64,000 bases of DNA. It comes from Actinomadura sp. DC4 (lineage in GTDB: Bacteria > Actinomycetota > Actinomycetes > Streptosporangiales > Streptosporangiaceae). The notes beneath the pieces are model-generated. The model searched no databases. It had not been told where the DNA came from and worked only from the letters and a program-made list of their open reading frames with translations. The position numbers and the translations under genes are program-made. Position 1 is the first letter of the stretch; each line of letters opens with the position of its first letter. Below are positions 8,393 through 15,917 of this stretch, piece after piece. The stretch lies in assembly GCF_030406325.1 (NCBI RefSeq), contig NZ_JAUEQY010000019.1, positions 62,001 to 126,000 on the forward strand, in the 5' to 3' direction.

Positions 8393-9016
8393 ATGGCTGA
8401 CCGCGCGCGCGGCGCGCCTTCGACCGAGACGACCGTGCGCGCGGAGGACTGGGACGGGCGCGACCTCACCGACGAACGCCATGAGCGGGTCGAGTTCGTC
8501 GACGTGGACCTGACCGAGACCGTGAGCCGGGGGGCGTTCTTCTCCGGCTGCGCGTTCCGCGGCGTACGATTCAACGCCTCCGAGCACACCAACTCGGCGT
8601 TCACCAACTGCACGTTCACGCGGTGCTCGTTCTTCGACGCCACCTTCACCGGGTGCAAGCTCGTCGGCAGCGCCTTCGACTCGTGCACCTACGGGCTCCT
8701 CAAGGTCTCCGGCGGCGACTGGTCCTTCGCCACGATGCCCCGCGCCGACCTCGGCGGCTCGGTCCTCACCGGCGTGCGCATGCGCGAGGCCGACCTGACC
8801 GGGGCGCGGTTCGGCGGCGCGACGCTGCACCGCGTCGACCTGTCCGGGGCGTCGCTCCAGCGCGCCGACCTGACCGGCTGCGACCTGCGCGGCAGCGACC
8901 TGTCGGCGCTCGACCCGCTCACCGCCGAGCTGAAGGGCGCCGTGATCGACCCGGGCCAGGCCATGCTGATCGCCACCGCCCTCGGCCTGGAGGTCCGGCC
9001 GGAGCTGAGCGCGTGA
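8393..9016 (+). CDS. Pentapeptide-repeat protein
   Basis: This 207-residue protein is built almost entirely of A(D/N)LxX pentapeptide repeats. An early Cys/Phe-rich set runs from about 45 to 105 (FSGCAFRGVRF, FTNCTFTRCSF) and a canonical set from about 120 to 185 (ADLGGSVLTG, ADLTGARFGG, VDLSGASLQRADLTGCDL). They should fold as a right-handed quadrilateral beta-helix. The organisation resembles the McbG/Qnr-like topoisomerase-protecting class, but that role is only a possibility. Upstream lies TATTCT (8361-8366), a plausible -10 box. A GTG 7 bases after it opens an 8-codon frame that overlaps this start out of phase. Its stop overlaps the GTG of the GNAT pseudogene. Confidence 0.85.
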   Translation: MADRARGAPSTETTVRAEDWDGRDLTDERHERVEFVDVDLTETVSRGAFFSGCAFRGVRFNASEHTNSAFTNCTFTRCSFFDATFTGCKLVGSAFDSCTYGLLKVSGGDWSFATMPRADLGGSVLTGVRMREADLTGARFGGATLHRVDLSGASLQRADLTGCDLRGSDLSALDPLTAELKGAVIDPGQAMLIATALGLEVRPELSA

Positions 9017-9291
9017 GCGCCGTCCGCCGGGCGGGCCCCGGCGACTCGGCGGCCCTCGCGCGCATGCGGGCCGTGATGCTGCAGGACATGGGCAAGGACT
9101 CCGGCGACGGCGACCGGGCGCGGCTCGCGGTGGGGCCGCGGGCACGCGCGCGCGTGCCTGGAGGCGCTGCTCGCCTCGCCGAGACCGAGGCGTGGACGAT
9201 CAACCTGAACGCCGGCGAACACGGCCGGGCCTCCAGCACGCCGCCGGTTTCACCGCCCCGCGTCATCCGGCCCTGCGGCTGATCGTCGACC
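9013..9291 (+). pseudogene. Decayed GNAT N-acetyltransferase pseudogene
   Basis: Three pieces of one GNAT protein lie in order but in three different frames. The N-terminus from GTG 9013 reads VSAVRRAGPGDSAALARMR and continues AVMLQDMGKDSGD. The acetyl-CoA loop GRGHARACLEALLA is at about 9134-9172 in a second frame. ETEAWTINLNAGEHG (9181-9225) is back in the first frame. The C-terminal LQHAAGFTAPRHPALRLIVD (9231-9290) is in the third. About 60-70 residues between the N-terminal piece and the loop are missing, so the remnant spans 93 codons where the family has about 155-160. A deletion plus at least two frameshifts make it non-functional. The GTGA overlap with the pentapeptide gene shows that it was once co-translated. 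Confidence 0.8.
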
Positions 9292-9326
9292 GGGTTTCCG
9301 GGAGGCTGAGACCATACGATCGGGGT

Positions 9327-10109
9327 GTGGCGAACAAGGTCGGGCTGCTCTATCGCGACCTCGGCGTGGCCGACGTCTCGGTCGGTGACGGACGGCGCGG
9401 AAACGCGCTGTCGAGCGAGGACTGGCGCGAGCTGGAGCAGACGTTCCGGCACCTGGCCGCCGACGACCAGCTGCGCGCCGTGGTCGTACGCGGCCAGGGC
9501 GGCACGTTCAGCTCCGGCTCGGACATGCGCGAGTGGGTCCAGGCCGACCGTACGGACGTCGCGGACAGTTTCGCCGCGATGGAGGCGGCCTTCACCGCGA
9601 TCGAGGACCTGCCGGTCCCGGTGATCGCGGAGGTCGAGGGCGTGGCGGCGGGCGCGGGCTGCCAGCTCGCCCTCGCCTGCGACCTGCGGGTCCTCGCCGA
9701 GACGGCGCGCATCGGGATGCCGATCGCCCGGCTGGGCATCCTCGTGAGCCCGCCGTTCGCGGCGCGGCTGAGCGTGCTGGCCGGGCCGGGGGTCGCGCGG
9801 GAGCTGCTGTACACCGGCCGCCTGGTCTCGGCCGAGGAGGCGGTACGCCTGGGCCTGGCGACGCGGAGCGTACCCGCCGAGCAACTGGCCGCGACCACCC
9901 GCCGGCTGGTCCTGACGGTCGCCCGCCATCCGGGCTCGGCCATCCGCGCCGCCAAGCACGCCGTCGACGTCGCCCTCGCCCCGGCCCGCGCCGCCGCCAA
10001 GGCCCAGGCCGCGGGGCCACCGGTGGCCTACGACGACTTCCAGCGCGGCATCATGACCTTCCTCACCCGCGACCCCACCCGCACCGACGACGACCCCGCC
10101 CAAGGCTGA
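9327..10109 (+). CDS. Enoyl-CoA hydratase/isomerase family protein
   Basis: This is a 260-residue crotonase-fold protein of usual family length. The first oxyanion loop is GGTFSSGSDMREWV and the second VEGVAAGAGCQLALACDLR; the helix following IGMPIARLGILVSPPFAARL lacks the usual paired catalytic glutamates. An isomerase, dehalogenase or other crotonase activity is therefore as likely as hydration. The start is GTG 9327, because TACGAT at 9315-9320 lies 6 bases upstream, which fits a leaderless message; longer in-frame extensions run through the GNAT pseudogene. It converges on the DUF3037 gene with 3 bases between stops. Confidence 0.82.
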   Translation: MANKVGLLYRDLGVADVSVGDGRRGNALSSEDWRELEQTFRHLAADDQLRAVVVRGQGGTFSSGSDMREWVQADRTDVADSFAAMEAAFTAIEDLPVPVIAEVEGVAAGAGCQLALACDLRVLAETARIGMPIARLGILVSPPFAARLSVLAGPGVARELLYTGRLVSAEEAVRLGLATRSVPAEQLAATTRRLVLTVARHPGSAIRAAKHAVDVALAPARAAAKAQAAGPPVAYDDFQRGIMTFLTRDPTRTDDDPAQG

Positions 10110-10112
10110 GCG

Positions 10113-10487
10113 TCAGCGGACGAGTTCGTCCAGGAGACGTCCCAGCTCCGCGGCCGGGTTGGCGGTCAGCCCCGCGTGGACCGGGCCGGTCTGGACGACC
10201 GTGCTCCTCGGGGCGGTCAGCCACCGGAACCGGCTGCCGAGCGGCTCGTCCGCAGCCTGGCCCGCGTGCGGGGTGCCCGCGCACGTGCACTCCATCGCGG
10301 TCAGGGTCGCCCGTACCCCGTCCAGGTCCAGCGCCGGGTTCAGCGCCCGGAGCCGCGCGGCGTCGAGGTGGACACCGCAGTCCAGGAAGTCGCGCGCCTG
10401 GCAGTAGAGGATCACACCGACGTTCATGAACTCGCCGCGTTCGACCCGGGGCACCACGCGCAGCGCGGCGTACTCGAAGACGTTCAT
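10113..10487 (-). CDS. DUF3037 domain-containing protein
   Basis: This 124-residue protein fits DUF3037: it opens MNVFEYAALRVVPRVERGEF, continues MNVGVILYCQARDFLDCG and ends in an SRFRWLTAPRSTVVQTGPVH segment followed by a helix. Its ATG overlaps the stop of the upstream HipA-like kinase gene by 4 bases (ATGA), so the two are translationally coupled. DUF3037 genes are regularly found next to HipA-like kinases. A toxin/antitoxin or kinase/partner relationship is an inference from that pairing, not something shown by this sequence. No DNA-binding motif is visible. Confidence 0.85.
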   Translation of the reverse strand: MNVFEYAALRVVPRVERGEFMNVGVILYCQARDFLDCGVHLDAARLRALNPALDLDGVRATLTAMECTCAGTPHAGQAADEPLGSRFRWLTAPRSTVVQTGPVHAGLTANPAAELGRLLDELVR

Positions 10488-11314
10488 CGGCGCAGCCAGC
10501 CCGGTCGTCCGGCGCCGCGCGGGGCGGGCGGCCGGGCCGGGCGTACCGGGCCGACCTCGGGCAACCAGGCCTCCGGCGCGGCGGCGCGGGCGTGCAGCTG
10601 GGCCACGTACGCGTCGGCGACGTCCGCCGCGGACGCGAAGCCGGGCTCGTCCTCCAGCCACCCTGCGGGCACCAGGTCCACGATCTCCCGCAGCAGGTCG
10701 TCGGTGACCAGCGGCCTCAGCCGCCGGCCGGCCGCCGCGAGCGCCGCGTCGTCGACGAACGTCGCCAGGACGTGGTCGCCCGCCTCGTAGGGCTTGGCGA
10801 GGAGTTTGGCGGCGCTCGCCCACGCGTGGTGGAAGTAGAGGCTCGCGCCGTGGTCGATCAGCCACACGTCGCGGTGCCAGATGAGGAGGTTGGGGTTGCG
10901 CCAGCTCCGGTCGACGTTGCCGATGAGGGCGTCGAACCACAGGACCTCCGCCGCGAACGAGGGGTCCGGCGTCCACGCCAGCGGGTCGAAGCCGAGTGAG
11001 CCCGGCAGGTAGTCGATGCCGAGGTTGCGGCCCGAGCTCGCCTTGAGCAGGTCCTGGACGTCGGGGTCGGGCTCGTGCCGGCCGATCACCGGGTCGAGGT
11101 CGACCGTGACGATGTCGGGCATCCGCAGGCCGAGCCGGCGGGCCAGCTCGCCGGCGATGACCTCGGCGACCAGCGCCTTGCGCCCCTGCCCGGCGCCGTG
11201 GAACTTCACGACGTACGTGCCGAGGTCGTCGGCCTCGACGATCGCGGGCAGCGACCCGCCTTCGCGCAGCGGCGTCACGTATCGGGTGGCTGTGACGTTG
11301 GGGAGCACGCGCAT
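10484..11314 (-). CDS. HipA-like protein kinase
   Basis: This 276-residue protein belongs to the HipA-like kinase family. Lys37 in GTYVVKFHGAGQG is the ATP-binding Lys. GNVDRSWRNPNLLIW (132-146) holds the catalytic-loop Asp and Asn, and WLIDHGASLYFHH (151-163) corresponds to the Mg-binding motif. HipA itself phosphorylates glutamyl-tRNA synthetase, but this branch is smaller (276 versus about 440 residues), lacks the N-terminal HipA domain and has no HipB-type Xre antitoxin beside it. The partner encoded immediately downstream, with a 4-base overlap, is DUF3037. The C-terminal 25 residues are Pro/Arg/Gly-rich and probably disordered. The target is unknown. Confidence 0.8.
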   Translation of the reverse strand: MRVLPNVTATRYVTPLREGGSLPAIVEADDLGTYVVKFHGAGQGRKALVAEVIAGELARRLGLRMPDIVTVDLDPVIGRHEPDPDVQDLLKASSGRNLGIDYLPGSLGFDPLAWTPDPSFAAEVLWFDALIGNVDRSWRNPNLLIWHRDVWLIDHGASLYFHHAWASAAKLLAKPYEAGDHVLATFVDDAALAAAGRRLRPLVTDDLLREIVDLVPAGWLEDEPGFASAADVADAYVAQLHARAAAPEAWLPEVGPVRPARPPAPRGAGRPGWLRR

Positions 11315-11622
11315 ACGTTATCGGGGGTGTGGCGGCATGCGAGCGATGCGCACGCGCATGCCGCCCCCGAAAGCCACGGCCCAGGCGGACAGGCCCCGGA
11401 ACCGCCCGCCCGGGGCGTGTGAATGGTAAGCGCACCGTCGCGGACCGGTGTGATGCATTTGTCACACGCGGGTGTCCGTAACCCGGCCGGCGGCGACATA
11501 CCAAGGTGACGCCGGGCCGGCGGGAGAGCCAGGAGCAGGGCGGATACCGCCGTCCTTTACTCTTTTGTCGGACGATAGACCGCATAACGGGCACAGAAGG
11601 CCGTTCCGCCGAAGGAGCATCA
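11315..11622. promoter_or_regulatory. Divergent intergenic region with a CRP-like palindrome
   Basis: This 308-base region separates the HipA-like gene from the TPP-enzyme gene. GTGTGA (11448-11453) and TCACAC (11462-11467) form a perfect inverted repeat. Read as GTGAT-N6-GTCAC (11450-11465) it differs by one base from the GTGAC-N6-GTCAC site known for actinobacterial Crp. It is about 160 bases upstream of the ATG at 11623. A GAAGGAG ribosome-binding site precedes that ATG. No gene is supported here. Confidence 0.45.
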
Positions 11623-13998
11623 ATGACCGTCGAGATGCACGACAACGACGTCGCCGGTGTGGATCTGGACGTCCTGGACGAGGTCCAGCGACGGGTGCTG
11701 TGGCTCGCGGTGCGCATCGTCGACGCCGCCAACCGGGACCGCGAGACCGGCGACGGCGTCAAGGTCGGCGGCCACCAGGCCTCCAGCGCCTCGCTGGTGA
11801 CGGCCATGACCGCGCTGTGGTTCGCGTACCTGCGGGCCGAAGACCGGGTCAGCGTGAAACCGCACGCCTCGCCCGTCTTCCACGCCATCAAGTACCTCCT
11901 GGGCGACCTCGACCGCTCGTACCTGACCACGCTGCGCGCCCGCGGCGGCCTCCAGTCCTACCCGAGCCGTACCAAGGACCCCGACGACGTCGACTTCTCC
12001 ACCGGTTCGGTCGGCCTCGGCGCGGCGGCGCCGCTGTTCGCCGCCGCGGTACGGCGCTACGTGGACGCGCACTGGGGCGCGCCCGAGCGCCGGCCGGGCG
12101 AGGAGCCCTCGCGCCGGCAGCCGCGCTTCGTCGCGCTGCTCGGCGACGCCGAACTCGACGAGGGCAACGTCTGGGAGGCGATCGCCGACCCCGCGACGCA
12201 GGGCCTCGGCAACGTGATGTGGCTCGTCGACTTCAACCGCCAGTCGCTGGACCGGGTGGTGCCGGGCGTACGGATCGCGCAGTGGCGCGGCCAGTTCGAG
12301 GCGGCCGGCTGGCACGTCGTCGAGGTCAAGTACGGCCGGCGGCTGCGCGAGGCGCCCGCGGCCGTACGCGGCTGGATCGACCTGATGTCCAATGAGCAGT
12401 ACCAGGCGCTGTTCGGGCTGACCGGCCCGAAGCTGCGGGAGATGTTCCTGGACGGCGCGCCCGCCGAGGTCGGCGACGCCGTGGCCGGTCTGCCCGACGA
12501 CGAGCTGTCCGTGCTGGTCAAGGACCTCGGCGGGCATGACTTGGTGGCGATGCTGGAGGCGTACGCGCAGTGCGACGCCGTCACCGACCGGCCGAGCGTG
12601 GTCTTCGCCTACACGGTCAAGGGGTACGGGCTGCCGATCGCCGGCAACCCGCGCAACCACTCGGCGCTGCTCACCGCCGAGCAGATCGCCGCGCTCCGCG
12701 AGTCGATGGGCCTGACCGGCGACTGGGACCGCTTCGACCCGGCCACCCCGGCCGGCATCCTGTGCAACCGGCGGCGCGAGGCGCTGCGCCGGCCGCCCGC
12801 GGCCCCCTCCCTCGACGTCACGGTCCCCACCGCCACCGGCGTACGGACCTCGCGGCCGGTCTCCACGCAGGACTCCTTCGGCAAGATCCTCGTTGAGCTG
12901 TCGCGGGACGAACGGCTCGCGCCGTACCTCGTCACGACCGCGCCCGACGTCGCCACCTCGACGAACCTCGCCGGTTTCATCAACCGCATGGGGGTGTTCT
13001 CCCCCGCCGAGCAGCGGGCGTGGAGCGCCGACCCGCTGCTGAAGTGGACCGAGGGCCCCAAGGGCCAGCACATCGAGCTGGGCATCTCGGAGATGAACCT
13101 GTTCCTGCTGCTGGGCCAGCTCGGCCTGTCCGGCGAGCTGCACGGCCGCCCGCTCCTGCCGGTCGGCACGGTCTATGACCCGTTCGTGTGCCGTGGCCTG
13201 GACGCCTTCATCTACGGCGTCTACTCCGGGTCGCGCTTCGTCGTCGCGGGCACGCCGTCGGGCGTCACGCTGGCCCCCGAGGGCGGCGCGCACCAGTCGA
13301 GCGTCACCGCCTCGATCGGGCTCGAACTGCCGAACGTCACCTACATCGAGCCCGCGTACGCGACCGCGCTGGACTGGCTCCTCTGCGACGCCCTCGGCCG
13401 GATCGCGACCGGGCCGGGCGAGACCCCGACCGCGGTGCCGGCCGAGAACGGCGCGTACTACTTCCGCCTGACCACCCGGCCGGTGGACCAGGCGCCGTTC
13501 GAGGAGGCACGGGCCCGGATGGGCGACGCGGTCCTGCGGCGCCAGGTCCTCGCCGGCGCCTACCTCCTGCGCGAGTCGGAGGTCGACGGCCCGCCGGTGT
13601 ACCTCGCCGGTACGGGCGCGGTGCTGCCGGAGACGCTCGCCGCGGCCCACGAGCTGGAAGAGGAGGGCATCGCGGCCAACGTCGTCGACGTGACCTCCCC
13701 GGACCGGCTGTACTCCGCCTGGCGGCGCACGCTCCGGCAGGGCGTACGGACCGCGACGACGCCCTCGCAGGCGGGCGCGCTGCGCGCGGCGTTCCCCGGC
13801 CGGGCGCCGGTCGTGACCGTGCACGACGCCGCCTCGCACGCGATGGCCTGGCTCGGCTCGGCGCTCGGCGTGCCGGCCGTACCGCTCGGCGTGGACGAGT
13901 TCGGCCAGTCCGGCTCGATCCCGGAGCTGTACGAGCTGCACGACCTGCTGCCCGGCTCGATCGTCAACGCCGCGCTGGCCGCGCTGTCGCTCACCTGA
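11623..13998 (+). CDS. Pyruvate dehydrogenase E1/transketolase-like TPP-dependent enzyme
   Basis: This 791-residue enzyme has the transketolase/homodimeric-E1 layout. The N-terminal pyrophosphate domain carries the TPP motif GDAELDEGNVWEAI (174-187), ending in VDFNRQSLD (202-210). The pyrimidine domain follows at about 430-620 (LGISEMNLFLLLG, with the TPP-activating Glu), and a transketolase C-terminal domain comes last. It resembles AceE more than transketolase (FSTGSVGLGAAAPLFAAAV, and HASPVFHAIKYLLGDL near the start) but is about 100 residues shorter than usual actinobacterial AceE and has no E2/E3 neighbours. The 2-oxo acid substrate is therefore uncertain. I chose ATG 11623 because of the GAAGGAG site and the start of homology; an in-frame extension to 11506 is unlikely. 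It overlaps the convergent ArsR gene by 8 bases. Confidence 0.8.
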   Translation: MTVEMHDNDVAGVDLDVLDEVQRRVLWLAVRIVDAANRDRETGDGVKVGGHQASSASLVTAMTALWFAYLRAEDRVSVKPHASPVFHAIKYLLGDLDRSYLTTLRARGGLQSYPSRTKDPDDVDFSTGSVGLGAAAPLFAAAVRRYVDAHWGAPERRPGEEPSRRQPRFVALLGDAELDEGNVWEAIADPATQGLGNVMWLVDFNRQSLDRVVPGVRIAQWRGQFEAAGWHVVEVKYGRRLREAPAAVRGWIDLMSNEQYQALFGLTGPKLREMFLDGAPAEVGDAVAGLPDDELSVLVKDLGGHDLVAMLEAYAQCDAVTDRPSVVFAYTVKGYGLPIAGNPRNHSALLTAEQIAALRESMGLTGDWDRFDPATPAGILCNRRREALRRPPAAPSLDVTVPTATGVRTSRPVSTQDSFGKILVELSRDERLAPYLVTTAPDVATSTNLAGFINRMGVFSPAEQRAWSADPLLKWTEGPKGQHIELGISEMNLFLLLGQLGLSGELHGRPLLPVGTVYDPFVCRGLDAFIYGVYSGSRFVVAGTPSGVTLAPEGGAHQSSVTASIGLELPNVTYIEPAYATALDWLLCDALGRIATGPGETPTAVPAENGAYYFRLTTRPVDQAPFEEARARMGDAVLRRQVLAGAYLLRESEVDGPPVYLAGTGAVLPETLAAAHELEEEGIAANVVDVTSPDRLYSAWRRTLRQGVRTATTPSQAGALRAAFPGRAPVVTVHDAASHAMAWLGSALGVPAVPLGVDEFGQSGSIPELYELHDLLPGSIVNAALAALSLT

Positions 13999-14746
13999 AC
14001 AGCGGCTCTCCGGTCTCGAGCAGGGTCTTCAGGCCACTGAGGACGGTCATCCAGCCGGGACCGGAGACGCTCGCCGCGGTCTTGGGGGCGCCCTCCAGGC
14101 GGTCGTGGACCACGGTCAGCAGGCAGGTGCCGTCCTCCCGTGGCTCGATCTCCCAGGTGACCCGGCTGGTCTCCTCCTTGGCGAGCTCCTCGTCGTACAT
14201 CGAGCGCCAGCCGTGCACGAGGCGGCGCGGCGGGTCCCACTCCAGTACCTCGTCATCGCCCCACACCTCGCCATTCGGGCCGTGGGCGCGGTAGCGGCCG
14301 TCCTCCATCGAGATCCGGGCGCCGTGGAAGAACTTGGCGGTGAACTCCGGCGTGGTGATGGCCTCCCAGATCCGCTCCGGGCTCGCCTTGATGAACACCT
14401 GGTAGACCTGCGTCGTTTCGGTGGTGGTGGTCACGTTCTCCTCCAGCTGAGTCTTGAGCTCGCTGAGCGCGGCGGCCTGCCGCTCGGTGTACTTGCCGAT
14501 CCAGCGGTCGTGGATCCGCCGTACCGGCACGGGGTTGAGGAAGTGCAACCGGTTGCGCCCGGCCTTACGTGAGACGACGAGCCCCGCCTCCTCCAGGATC
14601 CGCAGGTGCTTCATGACGCCGAACCGGGTCATGTCCAGCCGGGACTCCAGCTCGGTGAGCGTACGGCCGTCACGCTCGAAGAGCCGGTCCAGCAGAAGCC
14701 TGCGCGTGGGATCGGCGAGGGCCTTGAAGACGAGATCGTCGTCCAT
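13991..14746 (-). CDS. ArsR-family regulator fused to an SRPBCC (AHSA1-like) domain
   Basis: This is a 251-residue two-domain protein. Residues 1-105 are an ArsR/SmtB winged helix (VFKALADPTRRLLLDRLFER, then TELESRLDMTRFGVMKHLR as the recognition region). No metal-binding CxC pair is visible, so it is probably not a metal sensor. Residues 110-250 are an SRPBCC/AHSA1 barrel (QVYQVFIKASPERIWEAITT, then TCLLTVVHDRLEGAP). In many genomes these are two adjacent genes; here they are one frame. A ligand bound in the SRPBCC cavity could control DNA binding; that is inference. The promoter has a perfect palindrome between -35 and -10, suggesting autorepression. ATG 14746 is a leaderless start. Confidence 0.88.
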   Translation of the reverse strand: MDDDLVFKALADPTRRLLLDRLFERDGRTLTELESRLDMTRFGVMKHLRILEEAGLVVSRKAGRNRLHFLNPVPVRRIHDRWIGKYTERQAAALSELKTQLEENVTTTTETTQVYQVFIKASPERIWEAITTPEFTAKFFHGARISMEDGRYRAHGPNGEVWGDDEVLEWDPPRRLVHGWRSMYDEELAKEETSRVTWEIEPREDGTCLLTVVHDRLEGAPKTAASVSGPGWMTVLSGLKTLLETGEPLFR

Positions 14747-14753
14747 GACCGCG

Positions 14754-14783
14754 AGAATAGGTGACCAAATGGTCACATGTACA
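14754..14783 (-). promoter_or_regulatory. Leaderless promoter with operator between -35 and -10 (ArsR-SRPBCC gene)
   Basis: Read on the minus strand: -35 TGTACA (14778-14783), an 18-base spacer, -10 TATTCT (14754-14759), then 7 bases to the ATG at 14746. The spacer is almost filled by the palindrome GTGACCA-AA-TGGTCAC (14761-14776, 7-bp arms). A bound repressor would cover both promoter elements. Confidence 0.7.
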
Positions 14784-14838
14784 GAGCCGACGACCGTACG
14801 GCCGGCCGTGAGATGAGTGGGCGCCGCCGGTGACGGGG

Positions 14839-15690
14839 CTAGAACATCACGCTCATGAAGGTGTTGACGTCCTGCAGGCCGACGCGGTGGTACGTCGCGC
14901 GGGCCGGGGCGTTGAAGTCGTTGACGTACAGCGAGACCGCCGGGGCGATCGAGCGCAGCGCCTCGTCCACGACCGCCGCCATGCCGTGGATCGCGTAGCG
15001 CCGGCCGCGGAGCTCGGGGTTGACCCAGACGCCCTGCACCTGGCAGGCGTACGGGGTCACGGCGCCGATCTCGGCCTTGAAGACGACCTTGCCGCCCTCG
15101 ATGCGGGCGAACGCGCGGCCGGAACGGATCAGCTCGGCCACGCGGGCGCGGTAGAGCACTCCCCCGTCGCCGGTCTGCGGCGAGATCCCGACCTCCTCGG
15201 TGAACATCGCCACGCAGGCCGGATAAAGCGTGTCGAAGTCCTTCATCGTCACCCGGCGCACGGCGGTGTCCGGGACGACCGGAGGTGGTGACGTGGTCGA
15301 CATGACCGGCTGGGAGGCGCGTACGGCGCGCGGCGGCCCCCAGTACGGCCGCAGGGAGTTCCAGAGCTGCGTCACGGTCGCGACCGGGCCGACGATCGAG
15401 GAACACCGGCGGCCCTGGGAGCGCGCCTTGTCGGCGAAGTGGCGCGACGCCTGGGAGTCGGCGGCGACCGGTACGAGGTTGGCGCCGGAGTAGCACAGGG
15501 AGGTGAGCCGCCCGTCCCGGTGGTAGCCCCACATCTGCGCGCCGAGCCGGCCCGGGTCCAGGCCCGCGATGTGCACGCGCGAGCTCACGAAGACGTTGGA
15601 CACCGGGTCGGCGTCCAGGATCGCGATCGCGTCGTCGAGGTGACGGTCATCGAGTATGCGGACCGGAGAGGTCCGGAGTACCGGGCTCAC
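14839..15690 (-). CDS. GNAT N-acetyltransferase with N-terminal DUF4081-type domain
   Basis: This is a 283-residue protein. The N-terminal half (VRILDDRHLDDAIAILDADP, then SNVFVSSRVHIAGLDP) matches the DUF4081 region found in an actinobacterial acetyltransferase family. The C-terminal half is the GNAT fold with the acetyl-CoA loop at VWVNPELRGRRYAIHGMAAV. In Streptomyces a related gene lies directly after ispG (from memory). Here the two Tap-like peptidase genes separate it from ispG, which suggests insertion or duplication within a conserved neighbourhood. The substrate is unknown, and no signal peptide or membrane helix is seen. Confidence 0.85.
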   Translation of the reverse strand: MSPVLRTSPVRILDDRHLDDAIAILDADPVSNVFVSSRVHIAGLDPGRLGAQMWGYHRDGRLTSLCYSGANLVPVAADSQASRHFADKARSQGRRCSSIVGPVATVTQLWNSLRPYWGPPRAVRASQPVMSTTSPPPVVPDTAVRRVTMKDFDTLYPACVAMFTEEVGISPQTGDGGVLYRARVAELIRSGRAFARIEGGKVVFKAEIGAVTPYACQVQGVWVNPELRGRRYAIHGMAAVVDEALRSIAPAVSLYVNDFNAPARATYHRVGLQDVNTFMSVMF

Positions 15691-15871
15691 GAGATCTCCT
15701 CAGCTGCCAGCTCGGAGCCATGCGAGCCGAGCCGCCGCCGTGCCGACAGATCCGCTCCGCTCACGCTGTCAAGGGTACGGCAGGATGGCCCGGAGATCTC
15801 TCGCGAGGTACCGACGAGCGCCCTATCTGCGGAGATCCTAGACGATCTAGGCGATAACAACCCGAATAAGG

Positions 15872-15900
15872 GAGCCCCCGGCCGATCCGGCCGGGGGCTC
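15872..15900 (-). terminator. Terminator of the first Tap-like peptidase gene
   Basis: A 12-bp perfect stem (GAGCCCCCGGCC against GGCCGGGGGCTC) with a 5-base loop lies 17 bases beyond the stop at 15918 on the minus strand. Confidence 0.75.
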
Positions 15901-15917
15901 GCGGAAAAGACGGTTTC

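Noticed and set aside
11620-13941. 773-codon minus-strand frame opposite the TPP enzyme
   Set aside because: The plus strand has an unmistakable TPP motif; the antisense product is low complexity.
13991-15532. Possible 513-residue protein extending the ArsR-SRPBCC gene upstream
   Set aside because: The extra N-terminal part is antisense-like low complexity over the GNAT gene's DNA; homology and the promoter both place the start at 14746.
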